Below, one piece after another: positions 48,047 through 57,794 of a stretch of 64,000 bases of DNA. Positions within the stretch are counted from its first letter, which is position 1, and each line of letters opens with the position of its first letter. The position numbers were made by a program, and so were the translations under genes. The notes beneath the pieces were generated by a model. That model ran no database searches. It saw only the letters and a program-made list of their open reading frames with translations, and was not told the origin of the DNA. The DNA comes from Listeria ilorinensis (GTDB lineage: Bacteria > Bacillota > Bacilli > Lactobacillales > Listeriaceae), in assembly GCF_913566895.1 (NCBI RefSeq), contig NZ_CAJYCN010000002.1, positions 62,001 through 126,000 on the forward strand. Reading direction: 5' to 3'.

Positions 48047-49285
48047 ATGAGAATAAAGCTTCAGTCTTTTTTAGCAATTTATGGAATTATTTTGGGGGCG
48101 GCAGTGGGACTAATCGCCTTCATCTTTATCTTTTTAATGAATCAACTGATTGACTTCTGGTGGACATTCCTACCTGATTTAGCTGGGAATCCCTGGTATT
48201 GGCCTTTGATTATTTGTACGTTCGGTGGTGTCATCGTCGGGTTGATACAAAAATATATGGGCGCCTATCCACATCAAATTTTTCAAGTCTTCGGCGAATT
48301 CAAAAAGACGAAACGTGTTGGTTACAATGACATGTGGAAACACTTTTTAGCAGCGCTTGTCATCTTAATGTTCGGAGCAAGTTTAGGACCAGAAGCTGGC
48401 TTAACAAGCATCTGTGCGGCACTTATCACATGGGTGGGTGATAAGATGCGCTTTACATATCAAGAACGTGAAGATTTTACAGAGTTCTCCATCGGTGTCA
48501 TGATCTCCACCATTTTTGTTTCACCGTTTGCTGGATTAGCCTCAACGGTAGAAAATGTGCCAAAAGACCAATCCGCCTTTCACAAAAAGAAAGTGATCAT
48601 CTATTTGCTATCGATTTTTGCAGGAAGTGGCGTATTTCTTCTTCTGATCTCCTTGCAAGGCAAAGAACCATTTGTCGGTTCTCTTGGCAAGACGGCCTTT
48701 TCCTGGTGGGATCTATTACTTTTTGTTCCACTACTCTTTATTGGAAAATATTTTGGTAAGTTGTACGAATGGATGGATAGATTTTTTGATTTTTGTTTGC
48801 AGAAAGTCAAAAATGCGACTATCCTTTTAGCTATCATTGGTGGCGTCTTGCTTGGTCTAGCTGGCACCTTTATTCCCTACAGCTTATTTTCAGGTGAACA
48901 TGGTTTTAAAGAATTAGCTGCTGAATATAGTATCTATACAACTCTGACGCTATTTGTGATTGCTTTTGTCAAGCTTGCGATTACCAAAATTTGTTTAAAA
49001 ACTGGGTGGCTCGGCGGACATATTTTCCCTGCCATGTTCAGTAGTGTAGCACTTGGTTTTGCCTTTGCGTCGTTCATTCCGGTCGATCCTATTTTTATTG
49101 TGGCAGTGATTGCAGCCAGCGCAAGTGCGATTATTTTAGACAATCCACTCGTTGTCGTTCTGCTTTTCTTAGGTTTCTTCCCAATTCTTTTATGGCCTGT
49201 CTTGCTTATTTCGGCTTACCTTGCAACGGGAAAATGGCGAGATGTTTGGCAAAAAATCCAAGCACGCCATACGAAAAATACATAA
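48047..49285 (+). CDS. CLC-type chloride channel/transporter family protein
   Basis: Membrane protein of 412 residues with about ten helices. FGASLGPEAGLTSICAAL near 105-122 matches the CLC family core where GxEGP carries the gating Glu, though here the order is GPEAG. CLGGH-like GWLGGHIFPAMFSS near 321-334 is the second CLC core motif. The usual GSGIP motif is not seen and no CBS domains follow, so it belongs to a divergent branch. Ion and direction of transport cannot be told. It is monocistronic. Confidence 0.85.
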   Translation: MRIKLQSFLAIYGIILGAAVGLIAFIFIFLMNQLIDFWWTFLPDLAGNPWYWPLIICTFGGVIVGLIQKYMGAYPHQIFQVFGEFKKTKRVGYNDMWKHFLAALVILMFGASLGPEAGLTSICAALITWVGDKMRFTYQEREDFTEFSIGVMISTIFVSPFAGLASTVENVPKDQSAFHKKKVIIYLLSIFAGSGVFLLLISLQGKEPFVGSLGKTAFSWWDLLLFVPLLFIGKYFGKLYEWMDRFFDFCLQKVKNATILLAIIGGVLLGLAGTFIPYSLFSGEHGFKELAAEYSIYTTLTLFVIAFVKLAITKICLKTGWLGGHIFPAMFSSVALGFAFASFIPVDPIFIVAVIAASASAIILDNPLVVVLLFLGFFPILLWPVLLISAYLATGKWRDVWQKIQARHTKNT

Positions 49286-49357
49286 GCATAGGAAATGACT
49301 TAGATAGCTGACTGTTATCCTGACAATCATCACCGTATTTTTTCTTATTTGATTCCA

Positions 49358-49404
49358 AAAAAGCAGGCAAGAAAACATTTTATTGGTTTTCTTGCCTGCT
49401 TTTT
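49358..49404. terminator. Bidirectional terminator between the CLC gene and aspS
   Basis: Perfect 19-base arms (49358-49376 and 49386-49404) with core AGCAGGCAAGAAAAC, A-run on one side and T-run on the other. It overlaps the aspS stop. Confidence 0.93.
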
Positions 49405-51178
49405 ATTTCTCTATCTTTTTGTCAGTTTGAATTTTCAACTCCGCTAGCTGTTCGCTTGCCACTTCACTTGGTGCATTTGTAAGCAAATCAACGGCGCTAC
49501 CTGTTTTAGGGAATGCAATCGTATCACGCAAATTCGTCCGTCCTGCTAAAATCATCACGATCCGATCAAGCCCCATGGCAATTCCACCATGTGGAGGCGT
49601 TCCGTATTCCAGTGCCTCTAGCAAAAAGCCAAATTGCTCATTGGCTTCCTCATCCGTAAAGCCCAGTGCCCGAAACATTTGTTGTTGCACCTCTTTTTCA
49701 TAAATCCGAAGGGAACCACCACCGATTTCATAACCATTCAAGACAATATCATAAGCCTCTGCCATCGCTTTTTCAGGCGCATCACTTAAAAGAGCAATGT
49801 CCTCACGACGCGGTAAAGTAAACGGGTGATGCGCGGCTGCATAACGTTTTGCTTCAGCATCATACTCAAACAAAGGCCAATCAGTTACCCAAAGAAAAGC
49901 AAGTGCCGATTCATCAATCAATTCCAATTCTTTGCCAAGCTTGTTCCGTAAAGCGCCTAATGAAGCCGCCACGACTTCTTCCGTATCTGCAACAAAAAGT
50001 AAAAGATCTCCCGTCTCTGCTTCCAATTTCTCCATTAAACGAACGGCTGCTGCTTCATCGAAAAATTTTGCGATTGGCCCTTTTAATGCCCCATCTTCTA
50101 CTTTCAGCCATGCCAGTCCTTTGGCACCATAGTTCGCAGTGAAAGCACCCAATGCATCGATTTCTTTACGCGAGTATTTACTGGCCGCCTGCTTCGCGTT
50201 GATTGCCTTCACCTTGCCGCCAGATGCAACAGCGCCGGAAAATACTTTAAATTCAAGCTCTGCTACAATTTCTGAAACGTCTTTTAATTCCAACCCAAAC
50301 CGAACATCGGGCTTATCACTACCAAAACGATCCATTGCTTCTTGATAACGCATTTGTGGAAATGGTCGTTTTAATTCGACTCCTTTGACAGCTTTTACAA
50401 CGGCTGCTAGCATTTCTTCTGTCAATTCTTGAATTTCTTCTTTGCTTAGGAAGCTTGTTTCCAAATCGATTTGAGTGAATTCAGGTTGTCTGTCCCCACG
50501 TAGATCTTCATCACGGAAACAACGAACGATTTGATAGTATTTATCAAATCCAGAGGCCATCAACAGCTGTTTTAAAATTTGCGGAGACTGTGGAAGCGCA
50601 TAGAAGCTACCAGGATATACCCGACTTGGTACCAGATAATCACGTGCGCCTTCTGGGGTACTTTTTGTTAAATAAGGTGTTTCAATATCATAGAATCCCA
50701 GTCGGTTCAATGTTTCACGGAATGTTTGTGTCACAAGATGGCGCATTTTAAAAATCTGCTGCATTTCGGGACGACGTAAATCCAAGTAACGATACTTCAA
50801 CCGAAGTTCATCTGATACATTGACGCCATCCTCAATGTAGAAAGGTGGTGTTTTCGAGCTATTCAAGATTGTTACATCTTCTACCAGCACCTCTACTTTT
50901 CCTGTTGCAATTTTCTCATTCACCACCGCAGCATCACGGGCAGCTACTTTTCCTTTGACTGTAATCACATATTCACTGCGGATCGTTTCTGCTGTTTGAA
51001 GTGCTTCCTGCGATAATTCCGGATTAAAGACAACTTGCACCATACCTTCCCGATCCCGTAAATCGATAAAAATCAAACCGCCTAGATCTCGTCTTTTCTG
51101 TACCCAACCGTGCAGTACAACTTCTTTACCGATCCATTCTTCGGTTACATTGCCACAATATAGTGTTCGTTTTTCCAT
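49403..51178 (-). CDS. aspS: Aspartate--tRNA ligase
   Basis: Class II synthetase of 591 residues. An OB-fold anticodon domain is at about 1-105, the catalytic domain has motif 2 ([20 protein letters not shown]) near 217-236 and motif 3 ([15 protein letters not shown]) near 528-542, with a bacterial GAD insertion between. Its ATG overlaps the hisS stop by one base, so both share the T-box leader. Whether it also charges tRNA-Asn is not told by the sequence alone. Confidence 0.96.
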   Translation of the reverse strand: MEKRTLYCGNVTEEWIGKEVVLHGWVQKRRDLGGLIFIDLRDREGMVQVVFNPELSQEALQTAETIRSEYVITVKGKVAARDAAVVNEKIATGKVEVLVEDVTILNSSKTPPFYIEDGVNVSDELRLKYRYLDLRRPEMQQIFKMRHLVTQTFRETLNRLGFYDIETPYLTKSTPEGARDYLVPSRVYPGSFYALPQSPQILKQLLMASGFDKYYQIVRCFRDEDLRGDRQPEFTQIDLETSFLSKEEIQELTEEMLAAVVKAVKGVELKRPFPQMRYQEAMDRFGSDKPDVRFGLELKDVSEIVAELEFKVFSGAVASGGKVKAINAKQAASKYSRKEIDALGAFTANYGAKGLAWLKVEDGALKGPIAKFFDEAAAVRLMEKLEAETGDLLLFVADTEEVVAASLGALRNKLGKELELIDESALAFLWVTDWPLFEYDAEAKRYAAAHHPFTLPRREDIALLSDAPEKAMAEAYDIVLNGYEIGGGSLRIYEKEVQQQMFRALGFTDEEANEQFGFLLEALEYGTPPHGGIAMGLDRIVMILAGRTNLRDTIAFPKTGSAVDLLTNAPSEVASEQLAELKIQTDKKIEK

Positions 51179-52470
51179 TAGTTGCGTTCCTCCCTTTTAA
51201 GCCGATCAAGCAATTCATGAACAAGCATTTCTTCCGCTACTTCTACTTGCTCACCGCCTTCCATATCTTTTAACTGATAGGCTCTCTGATTGATTTCCGT
51301 TTCTCCAATAATGACTGTGAAACGGGCATTTTTTCGATTGGCATCTTTTAACTGTGCTTTTAACTTACGCCCCATATAATCTTTTTCTGCCACGATCCGC
51401 TGTTTTCTGAAAGCGGCCATCAGTTCCACAGCTTTCAGTTCGGCCTCTGGTTGTGCAGTGATTAAGTAGCAATCAAGCATGTTATCCACTGGTAAAGCGA
51501 TTTGTGCCTTTTCAAGGGCGATTAAAATCCGTTCTGCCCCCATCCCAAAGCCAATTCCAGGTGCTTCCGGTCCACCAAATTCTTCTACCAGACCATGATA
51601 ACGACCACCGCCGCATAGTGTCATTTGACCGCCAAATCCTTCTTCCACACTCATAATCTCGAAACAAGTGTGGTTATAATAGTCAAGGCCACGAACTAGC
51701 GTTGGGTCTACACGATAAGAGATACCGATCGCTTCTAAATAACGTTTCACCTGCTCAAAATAACTTTTTGACTCCTCATTCAGAAAGTCTAAAATTGACG
51801 GTGCTGTTTGAATAAGCGGATGGTCATGATCTTTCTTACAATCAAGGATGCGGAGTGGGTTTTTATACAACCGTGTATGGCAATCTGCGCAAAATTCATC
51901 AATATTTGGTTCAAAGTGGGCAATCAGTGCCTCCCGGTGCTTCTGCCGACTTTCTTTATCTCCCAGACTATTAATAACTAGCTCGATATTGGGCAAGCCC
52001 AGCATTTGAAAGAAATTCATCGCAAGTGAGATGACCTCCGTATCAATAGCCGGATCGAAACTCCCGATCGCCTCTAGCCCCATTTGGTTGAACTGACGCT
52101 GTCTGCCGCCTTGCGGACGCTCATAGCGAAACATCGGACCTTTATAATAAAGTTTGACCGGCTGATTCACCTGTCCGAATAACTTATGCTCGACATAAGC
52201 CCGAACAACAGAAGCTGTACCTTCCGGACGTAGTGTAATGCTTCTGCCGCCTTTATCTTCAAACGTATACATTTCTTTTGTCACAATATCTGTTGTGTCG
52301 CCCACACCACGTTCAAATAATTCGGTGTGTTCAAAAATCGGCGTCCGAATTTCACCATATTGATAAGTGCGGCATAAATCCATAAACACCTTTTCGATCA
52401 CATGCCATTTCGCTGCTTCTTCTGGTAAAATATCGTGCGTTCCGCGCGGTAGAATCATATTTTCACTCAT
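51178..52470 (-). CDS. hisS: Histidine--tRNA ligase
   Basis: Class II synthetase of 430 residues from ATG 52470. [14 protein letters not shown] opens the catalytic domain; [16 protein letters not shown] is motif 2 near 117-132; the His-specific [14 protein letters not shown] is near 263-276, and the anticodon domain ends the protein. ATG at 52470 lies nine bases after AGGAGGAG; an ATG four codons later is also possible. It is overlapped with aspS and sits behind a T-box. Confidence 0.95.
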   Translation of the reverse strand: MSENMILPRGTHDILPEEAAKWHVIEKVFMDLCRTYQYGEIRTPIFEHTELFERGVGDTTDIVTKEMYTFEDKGGRSITLRPEGTASVVRAYVEHKLFGQVNQPVKLYYKGPMFRYERPQGGRQRQFNQMGLEAIGSFDPAIDTEVISLAMNFFQMLGLPNIELVINSLGDKESRQKHREALIAHFEPNIDEFCADCHTRLYKNPLRILDCKKDHDHPLIQTAPSILDFLNEESKSYFEQVKRYLEAIGISYRVDPTLVRGLDYYNHTCFEIMSVEEGFGGQMTLCGGGRYHGLVEEFGGPEAPGIGFGMGAERILIALEKAQIALPVDNMLDCYLITAQPEAELKAVELMAAFRKQRIVAEKDYMGRKLKAQLKDANRKNARFTVIIGETEINQRAYQLKDMEGGEQVEVAEEMLVHELLDRLKREERN

Positions 52471-52509
52471 GACACTCTGCTCCTCCTTTAATTTCAAGTA
52501 AAATAAAAA

Positions 52510-52766
52510 CTCCCGCCCCTTGTTTTAAAAAAACAAGGGACGAGAGTTGAATTCCCGTGGTACCACCCTAATTGGGACTTTATGAAACCTGTCCCCGCTT
52601 ATTCCGTTAACGCCGGAAAACGTTTTGGTCTACTAGAAAATCGTTTGACCAAACCCTCAGGAGTGTCCTTCCAAAAATATGCCATTGAATTTCTCTCAGC
52701 CTACCGAAATTCTCTCTGTTATGGAGTGATTTTTGTACTTTTCTCCGTCACTGGTTTTTCTGAATT
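52510..52766 (-). promoter_or_regulatory. T-box riboswitch of hisS-aspS
   Basis: The T-box GGGTGGTACCACGG is at 52568-52555. The terminator pairs CTCTCGTCCCTTGTTTT with AAAACAAGGGGCGGGAG (52546-52510) before TTTTTATTTT. In Stem I, closed by CAAAAAT with ATTTTTG, CAU at 52681-52679 is a fitting His specifier. Shortage of charged tRNA-His should raise both synthetases. Confidence 0.92.
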
Positions 52767-52772
52767 ATTTCT

Positions 52773-52801
52773 AGATTACTAGAAAGAGTCATGAAAGTCA
52801 A
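52773..52801 (-). promoter_or_regulatory. Promoter of hisS-aspS
   Basis: TTGACT (52801-52796), a 17-base spacer and TAATCT (52778-52773) on the minus strand. Confidence 0.8.
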
Positions 52802-52920
52802 TCTTTTGAAAAATTTTTCGAAAAAAAAACACCATTCTAGTTTCCTGAATCGTGATTTTATGGTAACCTTTTTATGATACATACTGTTAAAGTGAGAAGT
52901 TTGGGTGGTGTTAAGATTAA

Positions 52921-54216
52921 GTGAAAAAAGCAAAAAGAAATCTTTTATTGATATCGATCGTTTCTTTTTTACTGATTGCAGCAGGAATTATGACAACGAT
53001 CGCCATGGCAAATGCTGATACAGTCAGTGTTCAAGCTGATGTTTTGAATGTCAGAAGCGGGCCGGGTCTTGCTTATGACGTCACAAGTCAAGTTCGTAAA
53101 GGGACGACCTTGAAAGTAATCGGCGAAGAAAATGACTGGTATCAGGTGCGGCTTGAAGATGGGAATACTGGTTACGTCGCTAGTTGGCTCGTTGAAAATA
53201 CCAGCGTCAGTGCAGCCAGTAATAGTTTAGCCGTTGTTTCTTCTGACGGAAATCTGAATGTGCGCCAAGAACCATCTACTAGTAGCGAAATTTTAGGAAC
53301 ATTAAAAAATGGTGATCAAATCAATGTAATCAGTGAACAAAATGGTTGGGCACAGATCAAATATCAAGGTCAAAATGCTTGGGTAGATGCTTCTTATATC
53401 ACGATTCGAGAGTCCACAACCAAAATGGACGAAAGCAATCTTCAAGAAGTGACTGTCCGTGAAAATAATACAAATATCCGTAGTAAGCCGGATTTAAACA
53501 GTTCTGTTATCGAAAAAGCCAGCTCCGGTGATACGTATGCTATTCAAGGCGTGCAAGGCGATTGGTACAAAGTCCAAACGAAATCCGGCGCAGAAGGCTA
53601 CGTTGCCAACTGGGTAGTGGATATCACCACACAAGGTGAATCGACACCAAAAGAAAAGTCTAAAACAACCAGCCTGTCAGAAGCAACTATTGTGCTTGAT
53701 CCTGGGCATGGTGGCAATGACCCGGGTGCTGAGGGTTCGAACGGAACACTTGAGAAAAAAGCGACGCTTAAGATGGCGAATGTCGTTGCTGACAAACTTC
53801 GTCAAAGCGGTGCCAAAGTCATTTTGACGCGCGATTCAGATGAATATGTTTCTCTCAGCGACCGAACTAAGATTGCTGAAAAGTATAATGCAGATGTCTT
53901 TATCAGTTTACATTTCGACAGCTTAGAAGATAAGGATGCCTCTATCAGTGGTCAGACTACTTATTATTACAGCAAGAGCGACAAGGGGCTTGCCAAAGAT
54001 GTCAATGAAAGTCTTGAAAAAGATGTCAATATTACCAATCGTGGTTATCAGGTTGGTGACTATTATGTGCTTCGCGAAAATGATCAGCCTGCTCTCCTTC
54101 TTGAGCTAGGATACTTGAGCTCACCAGAAGATGAAGCACGAATCAATTCTAGCAGCTATCGAAACCAAGTCGCACAAGGTATTTACGATGGTCTAGCAGA
54201 CTACTTTGCAAATTAA
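52921..54216 (+). CDS. Secreted N-acetylmuramoyl-L-alanine amidase with three SH3b domains
   Basis: Cell-wall hydrolase of 431 residues that cuts the bond between MurNAc and the stem peptide. A signal peptide or anchor is at about 1-32. Three bacterial SH3 domains follow at about 34-92, 102-160 and 173-233, each with an N(V/I)RS-P or NVRQEP core, for wall binding. The amidase_3 domain spans about 252-428 with zinc ligands in LDPGHGGNDPG and SLHFDS and a late catalytic Glu (LLELGYLSS). The start is GTG at 52921. It is monocistronic. Confidence 0.94.
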   Translation: MKKAKRNLLLISIVSFLLIAAGIMTTIAMANADTVSVQADVLNVRSGPGLAYDVTSQVRKGTTLKVIGEENDWYQVRLEDGNTGYVASWLVENTSVSAASNSLAVVSSDGNLNVRQEPSTSSEILGTLKNGDQINVISEQNGWAQIKYQGQNAWVDASYITIRESTTKMDESNLQEVTVRENNTNIRSKPDLNSSVIEKASSGDTYAIQGVQGDWYKVQTKSGAEGYVANWVVDITTQGESTPKEKSKTTSLSEATIVLDPGHGGNDPGAEGSNGTLEKKATLKMANVVADKLRQSGAKVILTRDSDEYVSLSDRTKIAEKYNADVFISLHFDSLEDKDASISGQTTYYYSKSDKGLAKDVNESLEKDVNITNRGYQVGDYYVLRENDQPALLLELGYLSSPEDEARINSSSYRNQVAQGIYDGLADYFAN

Positions 54217-54231
54217 ATATTTATTTTAAAC

Positions 54232-54275
54232 CAGCGTATCTGATAATAAAAAATGTTAGATACGCTGTCTTTCTA
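54232..54275 (+). terminator. Terminator of the amidase gene
   Basis: Arms CAGCGTATCT (54232-54241) and AGATACGCTG (54258-54267) followed by TCTTTCT. Confidence 0.85.
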
Positions 54276-54277
54276 TA

Positions 54278-54345
54278 GAAAAAGCCTTAAGCGAAAAGTT
54301 ACCACTGATTTTTTACTCAGTAAACTTTCGCCTAAGACTTTTTTA
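54278..54345 (-). terminator. Terminator of relA-dtd
   Basis: Long imperfect stem: AAAAAGCCTTAAGCGAAAAGTT (near 54279-54300; written in parts) against AACTTTCGCCTAAG (near 54323-54338), with ACTGA/TCAGT at the tip. On the minus strand GGCTTTTT ends it. Confidence 0.8.
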
Positions 54346-54795
54346 TTTTACTAATTCATCCGAATCAAGCAGTAAGGTCACCGGCCCTTGGTTGACAAGC
54401 GAAATATCCATATCAGCACCAAAAACACCCGTTTCCACTTCCAAACCTGCCTCTTCTAATTTTTGATTGAAAAGCTGATAAAGCTCTTCCGCCCTATCGC
54501 CTGGAAGAGAATCCGTAAAACTGGGGCGGCGGCCTTTTCTAGCATCCGCATACAATGTGAACTGGGAAACACTGAGAACTTGACCACTCACTTCTTGAAT
54601 GGAAAGGTTCATCTTACCATCCGGATCTTCAAAAATTCGTAAACCCGCTACTTTACTTGCCAAAGCTGCTACTTCTTTTTCACTGTCACCATAAGTGAAA
54701 CCGACCAGTAGACAAAGTCCTGCCGGGATTTCGGCAATGACTTCTTCATCAATTGTCACACTGGCAGTTCGACAACGCTGTAAAAGGACACGCAT
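54343..54795 (-). CDS. dtd: D-aminoacyl-tRNA deacylase
   Basis: Removes D-amino acids from tRNA. The 150 residues contain the two family motifs, [10 protein letters not shown] at about 75-84 and [11 protein letters not shown] near 135-145, which form the chiral pocket at the dimer interface. It follows relA by 12 bases, the usual pairing in Firmicutes. Confidence 0.96.
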   Translation of the reverse strand: MRVLLQRCRTASVTIDEEVIAEIPAGLCLLVGFTYGDSEKEVAALASKVAGLRIFEDPDGKMNLSIQEVSGQVLSVSQFTLYADARKGRRPSFTDSLPGDRAEELYQLFNQKLEEAGLEVETGVFGADMDISLVNQGPVTLLLDSDELVK

Positions 54796-54807
54796 CTTTT
54801 TTCCTCC

Positions 54808-57024
54808 TCAATTCATCAGGCGTCTTACCGTATAGACATCAGGAATTTGCTTGATTTTGTCGACTACACGCTGCAAATGATTGATATTATGGATTTGAAG
54901 CGTCAGAACAAGCGTCGCCATTTTATTGTGATCGACTTTAGCATTGACCCCATTAATATTCGAAGTCAAGCTACCTACAACCTGCAAAATATCATTAAGC
55001 AAGCCGCTTCGATTATAACCGTAGACTTCAATATCAACATTATAATCTGTCTTCGCCTGCAAATCTGCATCTTCCCACTCTACTTCTATCAACCGATCTT
55101 CTTCGGTCAACTGGACATTCGGACAATCTTTACGATGAATGGAGATCCCCCGTCCCTTCGTAATATAACCCACAATCTGATCTCCCGGAACTGGATTACA
55201 ACATCTTGAAAGACGAATCAGCAGATTGCCGACACCTTGAACGACTACTCCAGCATTATGCTTAATCTTCAATTTTTCATTATTGGCATCTGTACTATCC
55301 GTTTTCTGCTCGGATAAATTCAGTAATTTTTCCGTTTGCGCCTCTTTCTCTCGCTCTTTACGCAGTTTTTCAGTTAAACGATTTGCCACTTGAAGTGCAG
55401 TAATTCCATTATAGCCAACTGCCGCAAATAAATCATCCTCATGCGAAAAATTCAACTTATCGACAAGTTTATTCATATTCTCATTGGTCATGATTTTTTT
55501 TGGTTCAAAATCAAGCTGTCGTAGTTCTTTTTCTACAAGATCGCGGCCTTTCTCCACATTCTCTTCTTTTGCTTGCCGCTTGAAAAATTGTTTGATTTTA
55601 TTACGCGCTTGCGAAGTCTGAACAAGCTTCAACCAGTCACGACTTGGTCCGTAAGAATGTTTAGATGTTAGGATCTCAATAATGTCACCTGTTTTTAGTT
55701 GATAATCCAGTGTAACGATTTTGCCGTTCACCTTTGCCCCTATCGTTTTATTTCCAATCTCGGTATGGACGCGGTAAGCAAAATCAAGTGGCACAGAACC
55801 ACTTGGCAATTCATAGACATCTCCTTTGGGTGTAAATACATACACAACATCGGAAAATAGATCAAGTTTCAATGATTCCATAAATTCTTCCGCATTATCA
55901 GCTTCATTCTGATATTCCAATATTTCTCTAAACCAAGTCATCTTATTATCGAACGAGGTCTTCGAATTGACGGTTTTACCCTCTTTATATGCCCAGTGAG
56001 CAGCAACCCCGTATTCAGCAATTTGATGCATCTCATGTGTCCGAATCTGTACTTCCAGCGGTTCTCCTTGCGGCCCGATTACCGTCGTATGAAGTGATTG
56101 ATACATATTCGATTTTGGCATCGCAATATAGTCCTTGAATCTGCCCGGCATCGGCTTCCAACGCGTATGGATAATCCCCAAAACCGCATAACAATCTTTG
56201 ATGCTATCCACGATAATCCGAACGGCTAATAAATCATAAATCTCATTAAATTGTTTATGCTGTTCACTCATTTTACGATAGATCGAGTAGATATGTTTGG
56301 GGCGACCGGAAATATCTGCTTGAATACCTAATTCATCTAGATTCTCCGTTACACCATCAATCACATCATTTAAGTAGCGTTCCCGCTCTACCCTTTTTTG
56401 CTTCATCAGATGGACAATCCGGTAATACTGCTGTGGATTCAAATAGCGCAAAGCTGTATCTTCCAGTTCCCACTTGACGCGACTGATACCAAGTCGGTGG
56501 GCAAGCGGCGCAAAAATTTCTAATGTTTCAGTGGCAATCCGTCTCTGTTTTTCAACTGGAAGATGTTTCAGTGTTCGCATATTATGCAACCGGTCCGCCA
56601 GCTTAATCAAAATAACCCGAATGTCCTGCGCCATCGCGATAAACATTTTACGGTGATTCTCAGCCTGCTGTTCCTCATGGGATTTATACTTGATTTTTCC
56701 AAGTTTCGTCACCCCGTCGACCAGCATAGCCACTTCCTCGCCAAAAGCATCTTCCATGTCCTTCAGGGTGACTTCTGTATCCTCAACGACATCATGAAGA
56801 AAACCGGCCGCAACAGTTGATGGATCCATCCTCAGCTCAACTAAAATACCCGCCACTTGGATGGGATGGATGATATAGGGTTCTCCAGATTTACGGAACT
56901 GTTCTTGATGTGCGTCACGCGCATATTCATAGGCCTTCTTAACGACTGCAAGATGTTCATCATTCATATAATGAGATGCCATCTGAATGACTTCTTCTGC
57001 TGTCAAGTTTTGTTCTTTTGCCAT
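54808..57024 (-). CDS. relA: Bifunctional (p)ppGpp synthetase/hydrolase Rel
   Basis: Makes and degrades the alarmone (p)ppGpp. The 738 residues hold the HD hydrolase domain (AAGFLHDVVEDTEV near 71-84), the synthetase domain (YQSLHTTVIGP near 300-310), a TGS domain (VYVFTPKGDVYELP near 386), a zinc-finger-like segment with RLSRCCNPVPGD and a C-terminal ACT domain. Both catalytic halves look intact, so it is bifunctional. ATG at 57024 is used, six bases after GGGGTG. Confidence 0.96.
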   Translation of the reverse strand: MAKEQNLTAEEVIQMASHYMNDEHLAVVKKAYEYARDAHQEQFRKSGEPYIIHPIQVAGILVELRMDPSTVAAGFLHDVVEDTEVTLKDMEDAFGEEVAMLVDGVTKLGKIKYKSHEEQQAENHRKMFIAMAQDIRVILIKLADRLHNMRTLKHLPVEKQRRIATETLEIFAPLAHRLGISRVKWELEDTALRYLNPQQYYRIVHLMKQKRVERERYLNDVIDGVTENLDELGIQADISGRPKHIYSIYRKMSEQHKQFNEIYDLLAVRIIVDSIKDCYAVLGIIHTRWKPMPGRFKDYIAMPKSNMYQSLHTTVIGPQGEPLEVQIRTHEMHQIAEYGVAAHWAYKEGKTVNSKTSFDNKMTWFREILEYQNEADNAEEFMESLKLDLFSDVVYVFTPKGDVYELPSGSVPLDFAYRVHTEIGNKTIGAKVNGKIVTLDYQLKTGDIIEILTSKHSYGPSRDWLKLVQTSQARNKIKQFFKRQAKEENVEKGRDLVEKELRQLDFEPKKIMTNENMNKLVDKLNFSHEDDLFAAVGYNGITALQVANRLTEKLRKEREKEAQTEKLLNLSEQKTDSTDANNEKLKIKHNAGVVVQGVGNLLIRLSRCCNPVPGDQIVGYITKGRGISIHRKDCPNVQLTEEDRLIEVEWEDADLQAKTDYNVDIEVYGYNRSGLLNDILQVVGSLTSNINGVNAKVDHNKMATLVLTLQIHNINHLQRVVDKIKQIPDVYTVRRLMN

Positions 57025-57198
57025 CTTTTTCACCCCTAATTCTATCCCTTTTCAACTTTATTTGATGGAAAAAGACTCTCAAACGCGTTCGCCTGAAAGT
57101 ACCAGCTCTCCTCTTCAAAGTGATTCTTATTTTTCATTATACATGAGAGTTTCCGCTTTATAAAGTAGTTTTCTCAGCGATTCATCAATTTCACACAA

Positions 57199-57238
57199 AG
57201 AAAAAGCCATTTTCCTTTCAAAAAGAAAATAGCTTTTA
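57199..57238 (-). terminator. Terminator of recJ-apt
   Basis: Stem AAAAAGCCATTTTC (57201-57214) with GAAAATAGCTTTT (57225-57237), one wobble; GGCTTTTTC ends it on the minus strand. Confidence 0.8.
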
Positions 57239-57247
57239 CTAAGAGAA

Positions 57248-57769
57248 TTAGAAGTCCATCAAAATCAGACGGTCATATCCATTTAGTTTTTTATGTCCTT
57301 CAAGTTCTGTTAGTTCAATTAGAAAAGCACAACCTACTACAATACCGCCTAGTTTTTCTACAAGTTTGATTGTCGCTTCAATTGTTCCGCCCGTAGCCAA
57401 AAGATCATCTGTGATCAAAACACGCTGTCCAGATTTAATCGCATCTTTATGCATGGTAAGTGTATTGGTTCCGTATTCCAGGTCATATTCCATTTCGATC
57501 GTTTCACGTGGCAATTTATTTGGTTTACGCACAGGTGCAAAACCGACTCCCAGTGCATAAGCAACCGGGCAGCCAATGATAAAGCCCCGCGCTTCTGGGC
57601 CTACAACTAGTTCCGCATCGCGTTCACGTGCATAAGCAACGATCTGATCCGTCGCATATTTGTATGCTTCACCATCATTCATTAGTGGAGTGATATCCTT
57701 AAAAACAATACCTTCCTTTGGATAGTCATTCACGATCGCGACATATTTTTTCAATTCATTTAAATCCAT
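57248..57769 (-). CDS. apt: Adenine phosphoribosyltransferase
   Basis: Salvages adenine to AMP using PRPP. The 173 residues contain the PRPP loop [16 protein letters not shown] at about 119-134 and ARGFIIG near 63-69. It follows recJ by 25 bases and precedes relA, a common Firmicutes grouping. Confidence 0.96.
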   Translation of the reverse strand: MDLNELKKYVAIVNDYPKEGIVFKDITPLMNDGEAYKYATDQIVAYARERDAELVVGPEARGFIIGCPVAYALGVGFAPVRKPNKLPRETIEMEYDLEYGTNTLTMHKDAIKSGQRVLITDDLLATGGTIEATIKLVEKLGGIVVGCAFLIELTELEGHKKLNGYDRLILMDF

Positions 57770-57794
57770 GTTTTTTCCTCCAAGTTTGCAGACA

